From positions 1-44,107 of the forward strand of contig CAJXNM010000024.1 of assembly GCA_913057135.1 (NCBI GenBank): a stretch of DNA of 44,107 bases, written 5' to 3'. A program made the translations under genes and the position numbers. This DNA is from an uncultured Halieaceae bacterium (GTDB lineage: Bacteria > Pseudomonadota > Gammaproteobacteria > Pseudomonadales > Halieaceae). Under the pieces are notes generated by a model. The model worked only from the letters and a program-made list of their open reading frames with translations, had not been told where the DNA came from and ran no database searches. Shown here one piece after another: positions 15,783 through 24,299 of this stretch (the first letter of the stretch is position 1; every line of letters starts with the position of its first letter).

Positions 15783-16034
15783 CTACAGCGCCTTTCGAAT
15801 GGTGTAGCTGAAACGATCCTCAGTGTGCTCGGTGGACACTAGATCATGCCCCAGAAAGCGACAGAAATTTGCCACATCGCGCTCTGTCGATGGGTCCGTG
15901 GCTAGCAACACAATGGCTGACCCGGGGGCAGTTCGTCGCATCGCCGCGTGCAACATCATGACCGGTTCCGGACACTTCAAACCCGTTGCATCGATACGCT
16001 CGCTAATGGGGCTATCCACCGAGTCACCAACCAC
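15783..16034 (-). CDS. tusA: TusA/SirA-like sulfur-carrier protein
   Basis: This 83-aa protein has the CPxP hallmark of TusA (GLKCPEPVMML, cysteine at about residue 21), which carries persulfide from IscS to the TusBCD relay for tRNA 2-thiolation, or to other sulfur acceptors. The beta-alpha fold and the F-x-Y-x-I-R-K end (FSYTIRKAL) fit the family. The start is GTG at 16034, with GGAG somewhat far upstream. It lies between the exported methyltransferase and epmC on the same strand. Confidence 0.93.
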   Translation of the reverse strand: MVGDSVDSPISERIDATGLKCPEPVMMLHAAMRRTAPGSAIVLLATDPSTERDVANFCRFLGHDLVSTEHTEDRFSYTIRKAL

Positions 16035-16042
16035 GAACTACG

Positions 16043-16849
16043 TTACTCCGTTGGCTTACGGAAACGCAGCGTCATGCGATCACTCTCACCGATCGCCAGA
16101 TACTTCGCTCGATCCTTGTCACCTTCGCGTAACACGGGTGGCAGTGTCCAAACACCACCGGGATAATCTTTGGTGTCCCTTGGATTGGCATTAATGTCGC
16201 TACGTCCATCAAGCTCAAATCCGGCGAGCTCCGCAAACTCAATGACCTGCTCTTCCGTGACGTAGGCGGTCTTTTTCATGGTTTCGACGTCGGTACCGGG
16301 CTCACCACGATGCTGCACAATACCCAACACGCCACCGGGTTTGAGCACGTCGTAGATCGAAGCAAAGAACGCCTCAACCTGATTCATGCGCATCCAAGAA
16401 TGCACATTTCGAAACGCAACTGCCAAATCCACACTGTTCGCAGGTGCCGGCATCATACTCATTGGCGGCTGCAGGTAACTCACCTGCACCTGATGGTAAA
16501 CCTCGTTGTCAGCGCTTAGTTTTTGCAAAAAGCCCCCCAGGGAGCGTCGCGAGTAAGCGCCACCATTAGGATCATAATGAGCAGCAATAAGACGCCCGTT
16601 GTTCATCAGGAGCGGCGCCAAAACTTCGGTGTACCAACCACCACCGGGTGACACCTCTAACACTGTCATGCCCGGCTCCAGACCGAAAAATTCAAGGGTT
16701 TCCCGTGGGTGGCGCTCGCTATTGCGAGCAGCATTGCCCTCGTCTCGGTGATCCCCCTCCAGGGCCACTGACCAATCGAAATCAGCCAGTGCCAACGGTG
16801 CCAATAGCAAAGTGCCCACTAACAACAATAAAGAGCGAGTGACTAACAT
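16043..16849 (-). CDS. Exported class I SAM-dependent methyltransferase-like protein
   Basis: This 268-aa protein has an N-terminal signal peptide (MLVTRSLLLLVGTLLLAPLALA, cleavage near ALA-DF) followed by a Rossmann methyltransferase core: VLEVSPGGGWYTEVL (SAM loop), an acidic residue in AAHYDPNG, VDLAVAFRNVHSWM and VLKPGGVLGIVQHR. It fits the conserved group of predicted methyltransferases that carry secretion signals; a cytosolic cofactor in the periplasm is unexplained. ATG at 16849 has GGAG seven bases upstream, while the ATG at 16855 would be too close to it. It is the first gene of a run with tusA, epmC and pdxB. Confidence 0.88.
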   Translation of the reverse strand: MLVTRSLLLLVGTLLLAPLALADFDWSVALEGDHRDEGNAARNSERHPRETLEFFGLEPGMTVLEVSPGGGWYTEVLAPLLMNNGRLIAAHYDPNGGAYSRRSLGGFLQKLSADNEVYHQVQVSYLQPPMSMMPAPANSVDLAVAFRNVHSWMRMNQVEAFFASIYDVLKPGGVLGIVQHRGEPGTDVETMKKTAYVTEEQVIEFAELAGFELDGRSDINANPRDTKDYPGGVWTLPPVLREGDKDRAKYLAIGESDRMTLRFRKPTE

Positions 16850-16880
16850 GCACATTCTCCAGGTAAAAGTCGGGGTTTAT

Positions 16881-16910
16881 TCAACATTGGGTGGCGCAAG
16901 CCGGTATTAT
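16881..16910 (+). promoter_or_regulatory. Likely promoter of the GcvR-like gene
   Basis: TCAACA (16881-16886), an 18-base spacer and TATTAT (16905-16910) form a plausible sigma-70 promoter, 30 bases before the start codon, in the short divergent gap with the methyltransferase gene. Confidence 0.45.
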
Positions 16911-16939
16911 AGCGCGCACAATAACGACAGGAGCCCACC

Positions 16940-17458
16940 ATGCCACGTTACGTCATTACATTCATCGGCGATGATCGCACCGGCATTGTAGAGCAGCTTG
17001 CTGCCGCTATCAGCCATCATGGGGGAAATTGGTTAGAAAGCCGCGTTAGCCAGCTCGAGGGTAAGTTCGCAGGCATCATCTCAATAGAGCTAGATGGCAG
17101 CGTGGCCGAGTTAGAGTCAGCCCTGAAGCAGCTTCCAGCGGGCACGTGGAGCGCCCACGTTACGCCAGCTGATGGCACCCCCCCAGCCCAGGGTTCCAAT
17201 ATCTCATTGGCGCTGGTCGGCCCGGATCGAGCGGGTATCGTGCGTGAAATATCCAGCGCCCTAGCACAAGCGGGTATCAGTGTGGTGTCGATGGACACCG
17301 CCCTCGATAACGCAGCGTTTACTGGCGAGCCCCTGTTTCGCGCCACCTTGAAAGCGTATGCACCTCCGACAGTACCCTGGGAGCAATGGGCCGATCGGCT
17401 GTTCGCCATCGGCGATGCCATGGGGCTTGATATCGATCTTGATGACCCGTCTGGCTAA
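16940..17458 (+). CDS. GcvR-like protein with two ACT domains
   Basis: This 172-aa protein consists of two ACT domains (about 4-78 and 88-165), each starting with the ligand-binding pattern DRTGIV/DRAGIV. This is the architecture of GcvR, which binds glycine and holds the activator GcvA in check in the glycine-cleavage system. No helix-turn-helix is present, so it would act by protein contact. gcvA is not nearby, so the regulated pathway is uncertain. AGGAG lies six bases before the ATG. The stop overlaps that of the convergent small membrane-protein gene. Confidence 0.88.
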   Translation: MPRYVITFIGDDRTGIVEQLAAAISHHGGNWLESRVSQLEGKFAGIISIELDGSVAELESALKQLPAGTWSAHVTPADGTPPAQGSNISLALVGPDRAGIVREISSALAQAGISVVSMDTALDNAAFTGEPLFRATLKAYAPPTVPWEQWADRLFAIGDAMGLDIDLDDPSG

Positions 17459-17673
17459 TCGCGTCGCCGCCCTCGCCACCAAACCATAAGGGCCGCGGGC
17501 ACGACGGCTAGTGCGACCACCAAAGCAATACCAACCACCACCTGACCCAAAAGACGATAGAGATTAGCGGGGGGCACACCGACCAGATCGATTGCTCCCC
17601 AAAAAAGGGCGCCGCATGCCACCAGACCCAGAATCAGCGTGCGTGCGCGGCGGCGCGCTACCCGAGATAGCAT
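17455..17673 (-). CDS. Small two-helix membrane protein, 72 aa
   Basis: I do not recognise this protein. It has a basic N-terminus (MLSRVARRRAR), two hydrophobic segments (about 13-31 and 43-64) and a basic end (WWRGRRRD), so both termini should face the cytoplasm. It directly follows aroC (five bases after its start-side neighbour's stop is read in the other direction, 17674-17677 between the two), on the same strand orientation, and overlaps the convergent gcvR-like stop by four bases. Confidence 0.6.
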   Translation of the reverse strand: MLSRVARRRARTLILGLVACGALFWGAIDLVGVPPANLYRLLGQVVVGIALVVALAVVPAALMVWWRGRRRD

Positions 17674-17677
17674 ACTG

Positions 17678-18778
17678 CTAGGGATTACCTGCCGGGATGG
17701 CCGGTGTCCGTGTCACCACGTCAGCGTTTTGACCGCGATGGCGTAAGGCATGGTCTATCAGTACCAGTGCCGTCATTGCCTCGGCAATGGCTACAGCGCG
17801 AATCCCTACACAGGGGTCATGACGGCCGGTCGTAATCACGTCGGCGGCCATGCCCTCGACATCGACACTCTGACCCGGTATTCGAATACTCGATGTAGGT
17901 TTCAGCGCGATGCTGGCGCGCACAGTCTGTCCACTGGAAATGCCCCCCAATACGCCGCCGGCGTTATTGGACAAAAATCCATCGGGGCTCATCAAGTCGC
18001 GATGCTCCGAGCCGGTCTGTTCAATAGCGGCAAAACCCGCACCTATTTCCACACCCTTCACGGCGTTAATACCCATCAGGGCATGGGCAAGATCTGCATC
18101 TAAGCGATCAAAAACAGGTTCCCCCCAGCCCGCGGGCACACCCTCAGCATGCACATCAATGCGGGCACCGATAGAGTCGCCACGCTTATTCAGTGCTTGC
18201 ATATAGTTTTCAAGGACCGGTACCAATTCTGGGTCGCCGCAGAAAAAGGGGTTCTGCTCGACAGTGTCCCAGTTGAGCTGCTGGGCTTTGTGGGGCCCTA
18301 ACTGGCTAAGGCAAGCACGAACCACAATACCGTAACGCTGCGCCAACCACTTTTTGGCGATGGCACCCGCTGCCACCCGCATGGCGGTCTCTCGTGCCGA
18401 TGAGCGACCACCGCCGCGATAGTCTCGGATACCGTATTTTTGCTGATAACTGTAATCCGCATGGGCGGGGCGAAACAGATCTTTGATCTTGCTGTAGTCT
18501 TTTGAGCGCTGATCGGTATTGCGAATCAACAAACCGATCGACGTCCCCGTGGTAAGACCTTCGAATACGCCGGATAAAATCTCGACTTCGTCGCTCTCTC
18601 GCCGCTGGGTGGTGTAACGGGATTGCCCCGGCTTACGCCGATCCAGATCCCGCTGCAAGTCCTCACTGCTGAGGGGCAGTCCCGGCGGACAGCCATCCAC
18701 CACTGCCCCTAATGCGGGTCCATGGCTCTCCCCAAAGGTGGTGACAGTGAACAATTTTCCAAACGTATTACCGGACAT
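17678..18778 (-). CDS. aroC: Chorismate synthase AroC
   Basis: This 366-aa FMN-dependent enzyme makes chorismate from 5-enolpyruvylshikimate-3-phosphate, the last shikimate step. Signatures are [10 protein letters not shown] near the N-terminus, RPGQSR-like [31 protein letters not shown] in the middle and the final [17 protein letters not shown]. Length is normal for the family. It follows prmB by about 20 bases on the same strand; the pair is common in gammaproteobacteria. Confidence 0.98.
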   Translation of the reverse strand: MSGNTFGKLFTVTTFGESHGPALGAVVDGCPPGLPLSSEDLQRDLDRRKPGQSRYTTQRRESDEVEILSGVFEGLTTGTSIGLLIRNTDQRSKDYSKIKDLFRPAHADYSYQQKYGIRDYRGGGRSSARETAMRVAAGAIAKKWLAQRYGIVVRACLSQLGPHKAQQLNWDTVEQNPFFCGDPELVPVLENYMQALNKRGDSIGARIDVHAEGVPAGWGEPVFDRLDADLAHALMGINAVKGVEIGAGFAAIEQTGSEHRDLMSPDGFLSNNAGGVLGGISSGQTVRASIALKPTSSIRIPGQSVDVEGMAADVITTGRHDPCVGIRAVAIAEAMTALVLIDHALRHRGQNADVVTRTPAIPAGNP

Positions 18779-18799
18779 ACCCCGATCCTCCCTGCGCCA

Positions 18800-19702
18800 T
18801 TATAGCCGCTGAACCCACTGCTCTGCCCGCTGTTTCATGGCAGCAATCTCGCTGCCATACAAAACGCACACGCCATGCCCGCCCACATCTGGGCTGAGCC
18901 ATGTAAAGATCTGCTCGGGGTATGCCTGCTCGAGTGCTGGCCAGCTATTACCGACCTCAAGAAAAAGCACACCGTCAGCGGTGAGTACATCTGCCGCTTG
19001 CAGCAATAGTCGATGCACTAAATTCAAACCATCAACCCCAGCTTCCAACGCCAAGCGTGGTTCGTGGTGATATTCAGAGGGCAAGGACGCCATATCCGTG
19101 GCATCGACATAGGGGGGATTGGCCAAAATGATATCGGCTTTCTGCCCCATAACAGGTGTGAGTAGATCACCCAAATGCAAGGCGACATTGCTCAGCCCAT
19201 GCAGATGCCGGTTCTCCTCCGCCAGCGCAAGGGCAGCAGTGTCGATATCGAGCAGTGATACGTGGGTATCAGGGAAGGTCCAAGCGGCGAGCAATCCCAA
19301 ACTACCGCCACCACAACAGACATCGATAATATGGTCGGGTGCACCTCCCTGCCACCAGGGTTCAAATGCATCGGCGATGAAGCCCATTATCGGTGAGCGA
19401 GGTATCAACGCCCGGGCGTCAGCTTTAAACAGCAGCGGTCCCAGCCATGCTTGCCCAATAATATACGCGGTTGGAAGACGCTGCTCGGTGCGCTGTCTTA
19501 AAAAAGCGTCTAACCGCTGCTGCGCCTCTAGGGGCCAAGGCCTCTCCAGGATTTCCGTGCCCGTTGTGCCCGGAAGCCGAGCCGCCGCCAGCACCAATGC
19601 CACCGCCTCGTCATGGGGTGAATCGTAACCGTGACCGCAATAGACGTCGGCATCAATGAGCGCCTGCTCGGCAGCCAGCAGCACTGTCCTAAAAGATGTC
19701 AC
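18800..19702 (-). CDS. prmB: Ribosomal protein uL3 glutamine methyltransferase PrmB
   Basis: This 300-aa SAM enzyme methylates a glutamine of ribosomal protein L3. It has the IDVCCGGGSLGLLAA SAM loop and the NPPYVD catalytic motif of the HemK/PrmC/PrmB group. Placement next to aroC and the N-terminal helical domain favour PrmB over PrmC. The GTG start at 19702 is preceded by GGGGG eight bases upstream. An in-frame ATG at 19738 would add 12 residues and reach closer to the divergent folE gene. Confidence 0.93.
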   Translation of the reverse strand: MTSFRTVLLAAEQALIDADVYCGHGYDSPHDEAVALVLAAARLPGTTGTEILERPWPLEAQQRLDAFLRQRTEQRLPTAYIIGQAWLGPLLFKADARALIPRSPIMGFIADAFEPWWQGGAPDHIIDVCCGGGSLGLLAAWTFPDTHVSLLDIDTAALALAEENRHLHGLSNVALHLGDLLTPVMGQKADIILANPPYVDATDMASLPSEYHHEPRLALEAGVDGLNLVHRLLLQAADVLTADGVLFLEVGNSWPALEQAYPEQIFTWLSPDVGGHGVCVLYGSEIAAMKQRAEQWVQRL

Positions 19703-19764
19703 TCTAAGCCCCCGGAACAAAAGCGCGCATGCTACCATCGCCGGCCGCGCTATGGAGGAAAACC

Positions 19765-20313
19765 ATGGAACAGCAATGGCGAGACATTATTGAATCAATT
19801 GGGGAAGATCCCAGCCGACCGGGCTTACGGGACACCCCAAGCCGTGCTGCTAAATCGTTCTCGTTCCTCACCCGCGGCTATCACCAAGACCTCGATAGCA
19901 TTGTGAACGACGCCCTGTTCCCCTCAGATTCCAGTGAAATGGTGCTGGTACAGGACATTGAGGTGTACTCACTGTGTGAGCATCACCTGCTACCCTTTGT
20001 TGGCCGGTGCCATGTTGCCTACATCCCCGACGGGCAAGTGCTCGGGTTATCCAAGGTGGCCCGAGTAGTCGACATGTTTGCCCGGCGTTTGCAAATCCAA
20101 GAACAGCTTACGGTGCAGATAGCCGATAGTATTCAGCAAGTGACCGGCGCTTTAGGGGTTGGGGTGATTATTGAAGCCGAGCACATGTGCATGATGATGC
20201 GAGGCGTCGAGAAGCAAAACTCAACCACCAAGACCTCGGCGATGCTCGGGAATTTCCGCTCGGATGCGCGCACGCGAGATGAATTTCTAGCGCTGTTACA
20301 ACTGCGGCGCTAG
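19765..20313 (+). CDS. folE: GTP cyclohydrolase I FolE
   Basis: This 182-aa enzyme turns GTP into dihydroneopterin triphosphate at the start of folate synthesis. It shows the zinc ligands in [13 protein letters not shown] (C and H) and the second cysteine in [10 protein letters not shown], plus [20 protein letters not shown] and the C-terminal [10 protein letters not shown]. The ATG at 19765 has GGAGGA five to ten bases upstream and gives the usual length. Its TAG shares CTAG with the stop of the convergent DUF4892 gene. Confidence 0.98.
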   Translation: MEQQWRDIIESIGEDPSRPGLRDTPSRAAKSFSFLTRGYHQDLDSIVNDALFPSDSSEMVLVQDIEVYSLCEHHLLPFVGRCHVAYIPDGQVLGLSKVARVVDMFARRLQIQEQLTVQIADSIQQVTGALGVGVIIEAEHMCMMMRGVEKQNSTTKTSAMLGNFRSDARTRDEFLALLQLRR

Positions 20314-20939
20314 CCCCCTGCCGGTAGCGGTTTAACAATATCAACGTGCAAATACTGACGGTCAGCGGTACGAGCAGCGCTGAATAGGGTTAACCACACA
20401 CCATCGTCTAGCCGAAATGCCCGATAAGCCATAAATTCATCGCGACCGTAGAGCAGTCGCTCTTGATAAACCTTGTTAGCCCACTCGGCAGCATTGCCGC
20501 AGGCCCGGCCATCGCACTGCCATTGTAAGGCCGCGGACTCGCCGATGGTTTCTGCTAATGCGTTAAACAACTCGAGTACCGGTTCCCCCTCGACTTGCCA
20601 GGTAAGGCGCCGCCGACTGCCTGTGATGGCCTCCGATGACTCAAGTCGCCAGATGCCGGCAGTTTTTTTCATGGCGCCCAGAGGGATGGGGAACGCACGT
20701 ATCGATCCAGACGTATGGCTCCGTAGCTGGGTCGACCAATGATCATTAATACCTGCAATCCACTGATCTAGGTGCCGCTCGCTGGGAGTGACTGATTCAC
20801 CCCTGTTTTCCGCGCTGACCGCAGCCACAACAGAAGCCCACAAAACAATGATGGTCCCCAGAGTTGCTGTAACACTGCGCTGGATAACCCACACGTTACG
20901 GAGTACGTTTCCCAGTACCTGATCGCCAGACCAACCCAT
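20310..20939 (-). CDS. DUF4892-like exported protein
   Basis: This 209-aa protein has an N-terminal hydrophobic segment (about 24-42, [18 protein letters not shown]) that reads as a signal peptide, although preceded by an unusually long stretch. The rest carries the cysteine pair and surrounding pattern [17 protein letters not shown] and [14 protein letters not shown], which I recognise from the DUF4892 family. Some family members add an OmpA-like peptidoglycan-binding domain; this one lacks it. Function is unknown, presumably periplasmic. GGTGAG lies about nine bases before the ATG, 11 bases past the alpha/beta hydrolase stop. Confidence 0.78.
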   Translation of the reverse strand: MGWSGDQVLGNVLRNVWVIQRSVTATLGTIIVLWASVVAAVSAENRGESVTPSERHLDQWIAGINDHWSTQLRSHTSGSIRAFPIPLGAMKKTAGIWRLESSEAITGSRRRLTWQVEGEPVLELFNALAETIGESAALQWQCDGRACGNAAEWANKVYQERLLYGRDEFMAYRAFRLDDGVWLTLFSAARTADRQYLHVDIVKPLPAGG

Positions 20940-20949
20940 CGATAATCAC

Positions 20950-21867
20950 TCACCGTCCAGTTTGGATAAAACCCTGTAGCCGTGGAGCCAACTCCGCAAC
21001 CGCAGCGGCCTCCATATGAAGGTGATGGGAGCCCGCAACTGTCTCACAAATGAAATGGGGCATTGTGTCTTGCGCCTCACGGAACATCTGCTGCGCCACC
21101 TCGGATACGTTGAAAAGGCCGTCACCTGCAAGGATACACAAAGTTGGCGCTGATACCGATGCATACAGCTGCCGTCGCTGCTCTGGCCCAAGACTCAAGG
21201 CCGAAGCACCGTACAAGCGCGGATCGTTACGTAAACGCAAGCCGTCGGGACACTGCTCTAGCGCTCTAGGCGCAAGCTTATAGGCGCTGTCATCACTGAA
21301 GCCGTACTGCCGGCGACGCTCGACAAACGCGTCAATGGACTCGAAATAACGCTCATCACGACTGGCATACTTCACCTTTTCACGAACAAAACGTTGCAGC
21401 TGATCGGCGGCGTCTCTCTGATCCAGCCAGGCTGGCAGCAGGCCATCGAGGACGATGACCCGATGGCAGCGTTCACCAAGGACGGCGGCCAACTGCAATG
21501 CAATACCCGCACCCCGGCTGTGTCCCATAATCGTCACAGACGGCGCATCGAGCAGGGCGACGATGGCCTCAAGCTGAGGTAAATCATCCCATATGTGGTA
21601 GGTAGCATCGGCGGATCGATGGCTAGACAAGCCATGCCCCGACAAGTCGAGGGCGACGACACGATACCCGCTCAGCGCAGGGGCCAGCACCGAGAACGAC
21701 AGGGCATTATCGAGCCAGCCATGCAGGGCCAGTACCACCGGCTGCCCTGGACTGCCCCAAGCCAACCCAGCGTAGGTCAGACCGTCAATTTCGTAAGATA
21801 GCTGCTCGGGCGCTGTCTCTGACACTATGTCGCGCGCTGTATCAGCCTCAGACACGGCGCGCGTCAC
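20950..21867 (-). CDS. Alpha/beta hydrolase
   Basis: This 305-aa cytosolic protein has the alpha/beta-hydrolase fold: oxyanion region LALHGWLDNALSF, LSGHGLS, nucleophile elbow MGHSRGAG (Ser in GHSRG), a probable acid in LAGDGLFNV and the histidine in AGSHHLHME. The substrate cannot be told; the pattern fits esterase, haloalkane-dehalogenase-like or BioH-like members. It overlaps sixA by four bases and precedes the DUF4892 gene, so it sits in an htpG-sixA-hydrolase run. Confidence 0.88.
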   Translation of the reverse strand: MTRAVSEADTARDIVSETAPEQLSYEIDGLTYAGLAWGSPGQPVVLALHGWLDNALSFSVLAPALSGYRVVALDLSGHGLSSHRSADATYHIWDDLPQLEAIVALLDAPSVTIMGHSRGAGIALQLAAVLGERCHRVIVLDGLLPAWLDQRDAADQLQRFVREKVKYASRDERYFESIDAFVERRRQYGFSDDSAYKLAPRALEQCPDGLRLRNDPRLYGASALSLGPEQRRQLYASVSAPTLCILAGDGLFNVSEVAQQMFREAQDTMPHFICETVAGSHHLHMEAAAVAELAPRLQGFIQTGR

Positions 21868-22331
21868 TCAAAAATGCTGGTGCGTGCTTGCACTAGGCTT
21901 GCCCCACCACGCGAGGGGGCGGTCACACGTAACGATGCCCAGCCTCCCGGCATCAGGGGGGCGAGCGCATCGTCGTCTAGCCAATACCAAATCAATTGCG
22001 ACACAAACGGTTGATGGGTGACCAACACCACATGATCACCACTGTCGGGTAGAAAGGACGCCGGCTTATCGATCATGGCGCCCGGTGCCAAGCCGCCGCA
22101 CTCAACCCTTGCACAATTCAGGCATTGCTCTAGTAGTTGGGCGGTTTGTGTGGTGCGCACTAAGGGGCTATGCCAAATCACATCGGGGGCCGCGAGCGCT
22201 TGCTCTTTGACCCACGTCTGCCAGTCGGCCACCGCTGCTTGCACGCTGCTGCTGCCCCTGGGCGTCAGAGGCCGCAGCTCGTCAGTTGCCGCCGTACCCG
22301 CTTCCCCATGACGCCAAAGTGTCACCAACAT
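21864..22331 (-). CDS. sixA: Phosphohistidine phosphatase SixA-like
   Basis: This 155-aa histidine-phosphatase (phosphoglycerate-mutase fold) has the catalytic RHGEA motif at residues 8-12, a second arginine in WHSPLVRTTQTAQ, and the second histidine in VVLVTHQPFVSQL. SixA removes phosphate from histidine on signalling or PTS proteins. It begins two bases after the htpG stop, so it is probably co-transcribed with it. Confidence 0.9.
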   Translation of the reverse strand: MLVTLWRHGEAGTAATDELRPLTPRGSSSVQAAVADWQTWVKEQALAAPDVIWHSPLVRTTQTAQLLEQCLNCARVECGGLAPGAMIDKPASFLPDSGDHVVLVTHQPFVSQLIWYWLDDDALAPLMPGGWASLRVTAPSRGGASLVQARTSIFE

Positions 22332-22333
22332 AC

Positions 22334-24235
22334 TCAGTCGCCACTCAGCTCAAGCAGCAGTTTGTTCAGTTTTGCCACGTAGCTTGCGGGGTCCTCCAGG
22401 GGTGAACCTTCCGCAAGGGTAGCTTGGTCCATGATCACTGATGCCAGATCCGCAAATCGGGCTTCATCTGGCTCTTTATCCAAGCGCTGAATCAGCGGGT
22501 GGGTAGGATTAATCTCAAGGATTGGCTTGCTATCGGGTACCTCTTGTCCCGCCGCTTCTAAGATACGACGCATCTGGTTCCCCATCTCGTGCTCGCCAAC
22601 CACCAGGCACGCGGGGGATTCGGTGAGTCGCATGGTGGGTCGTACCTCGGCTACGGTATCCCCAAGCACAGCGCTGATACGCTCAATGAGCGGTTCCGCG
22701 TCTTTCTTTGCCTGTTCAAGGGCCTGTTTTTCCTCTTCGTTATCAGCGTCGAGGGACAAATCCCCACGGGCTACGTCTTTAAATGACTTGCCCTCGTATT
22801 CCATCAAATGGCTCATCAGCCACTCATCGACACGATCCGATAACAGTAATACCTCGATGCCTTTTTTGCGGAATACCTCGAGGTGCGGGCTATTTTTAGC
22901 GGTCGCGTGGGTCTCGCCGGTTACGTACCACAGGGTATCCTGATCATCACTCATGCGCTCGATGACTTGATCGAGGGATACGGTTTGCTCTGGCGCATCA
23001 GTGTGGGTCGTCGCAAAACGCAGAAGCTTTGCAATCTTCTCGCGATTGGTGAAATCTTCGGCCGGTCCCTCTTTCAGGACTTGACCAAATACAGACCAAA
23101 ACGCCTGATACTGCTCGGGCTCGTTGTTAGCCATTTTTTGCAGCATATCGAGCACACGCTTGGTCAATGCCGATTTCATGGAATCGACGCTGGCATTCTG
23201 CTGCAGAATTTCCCGGGATACGTTCAGAGGCAGATCATTAGAGTCGAGCACACCTTTGATGAAACGCAAGTACAAGGGCAGAAACTGCTCCGCGTCATCC
23301 ATGATGAATGTGCGCTGGACATAAAGTTTCAGTCCCCGTGCCCCCTCACGATTCCATAGATCAAACGGCGCTTTGGCGGGCACATACAGTAACGAGGTGT
23401 ATTCCAGCTTGCCTTCAACCCGGTTGTGACTCCAGGTTAAGGGCGCTTCCATGTCGTGGGAGATGTGTTGATAAAAGCCCTTGTACTCCTCATCAGAGAC
23501 GTCACTGCGGCTGCGTGTCCACAGTGCTTTGGCCTCGTTAATGGCTTCCCACTCAGGTTCATCGTCCGCGCTTTTGTCCTCGTCATTGGCGGCCTTGGGC
23601 ATCATGACGGGCACAGCAATGTGATCGGAATACTTTTTAATGACGCTGCGTACTCGCCAATCGTTGGCGAACTCTTTAGCGTCTTCCTTCAAATGCAAAA
23701 TAATAGTGGTGCCCGGTTCAGCACGCTGCGAGGGCTCAATATCGAACTCAGCCTCCCCTGCTGACTCCCAGCGAGTAGCGTCATCGACTGCACTGCCGGC
23801 GCGTCGAGTAATCACCTCGACACGATCGGCGACAATGAATGACGAGTAAAAACCAACACCAAACTGGCCAATCAACTGGCTGTCCTTGCGGTCATCGCCA
23901 CTCAACTGCTCCAAAAACGCACTGGTACCCGATTTTGCAATGGTGCCCAGATTCTCAATGACCTCATCGCGGGACATACCGATGCCATTGTCATCAATGG
24001 TGACCGTATTGTTGTCGCCGTCGATGCTGACACGGATACGATACTCGCCGACACCCTCCGCCAGAGCGGCATCCTTTACAGCGGCAAAACGGTGCTTGTC
24101 GATGGCGTCCGAGGCGTTTGAAATCAACTCTCGCAAAAATATTTCGCGATTAGAGTAGAGGGAGTGAATCATCAGATGCAGAAGTTTCTTCGCTTCTGTC
24201 TGAAAACCCATTGTTTCCTTGGCGGCGGCTGTCAT
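22334..24235 (-). CDS. htpG: Molecular chaperone HtpG (Hsp90)
   Basis: This 633-aa cytosolic ATP-dependent chaperone has the GHKL ATPase domain with [18 protein letters not shown] and [11 protein letters not shown], the middle domain with [10 protein letters not shown] and the C-terminal dimerisation domain. Length is normal. AGGAG lies eight bases before the ATG, and a sigma-32-type promoter overlaps the end of the upstream transporter gene, so heat-shock control is expected. Confidence 0.99.
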   Translation of the reverse strand: MTAAAKETMGFQTEAKKLLHLMIHSLYSNREIFLRELISNASDAIDKHRFAAVKDAALAEGVGEYRIRVSIDGDNNTVTIDDNGIGMSRDEVIENLGTIAKSGTSAFLEQLSGDDRKDSQLIGQFGVGFYSSFIVADRVEVITRRAGSAVDDATRWESAGEAEFDIEPSQRAEPGTTIILHLKEDAKEFANDWRVRSVIKKYSDHIAVPVMMPKAANDEDKSADDEPEWEAINEAKALWTRSRSDVSDEEYKGFYQHISHDMEAPLTWSHNRVEGKLEYTSLLYVPAKAPFDLWNREGARGLKLYVQRTFIMDDAEQFLPLYLRFIKGVLDSNDLPLNVSREILQQNASVDSMKSALTKRVLDMLQKMANNEPEQYQAFWSVFGQVLKEGPAEDFTNREKIAKLLRFATTHTDAPEQTVSLDQVIERMSDDQDTLWYVTGETHATAKNSPHLEVFRKKGIEVLLLSDRVDEWLMSHLMEYEGKSFKDVARGDLSLDADNEEEKQALEQAKKDAEPLIERISAVLGDTVAEVRPTMRLTESPACLVVGEHEMGNQMRRILEAAGQEVPDSKPILEINPTHPLIQRLDKEPDEARFADLASVIMDQATLAEGSPLEDPASYVAKLNKLLLELSGD

Positions 24236-24269
24236 AGCTGGTACTCCTGAAAAACTGAAGACGAACCCG

Positions 24270-24298
24270 ACATGGGGTCGAGTGCCAGAATTTCAACC
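24270..24298 (-). promoter_or_regulatory. Heat-shock (sigma-32) promoter of htpG
   Basis: On the minus strand GGTTGAAA (24291-24298), a 13-base spacer and CCCCATGT (24270-24277) match the sigma-32 pattern (CTTGAAA, 13-16 bases, CCCCATnT) closely. The start of the transcript would fall near 24262, giving a leader of about 27 nt. The -35 box lies next to the transporter stop at 24300. Confidence 0.85.
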
Positions 24299-24299
24299 G

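Noticed and set aside
17455-17458. Overlapping convergent stops (also at 20310-20313) as a shared regulatory signal
   Set aside because: CTAA/CTAG overlaps at convergent stops are common by chance in compact genomes, and no hairpin accompanies them.
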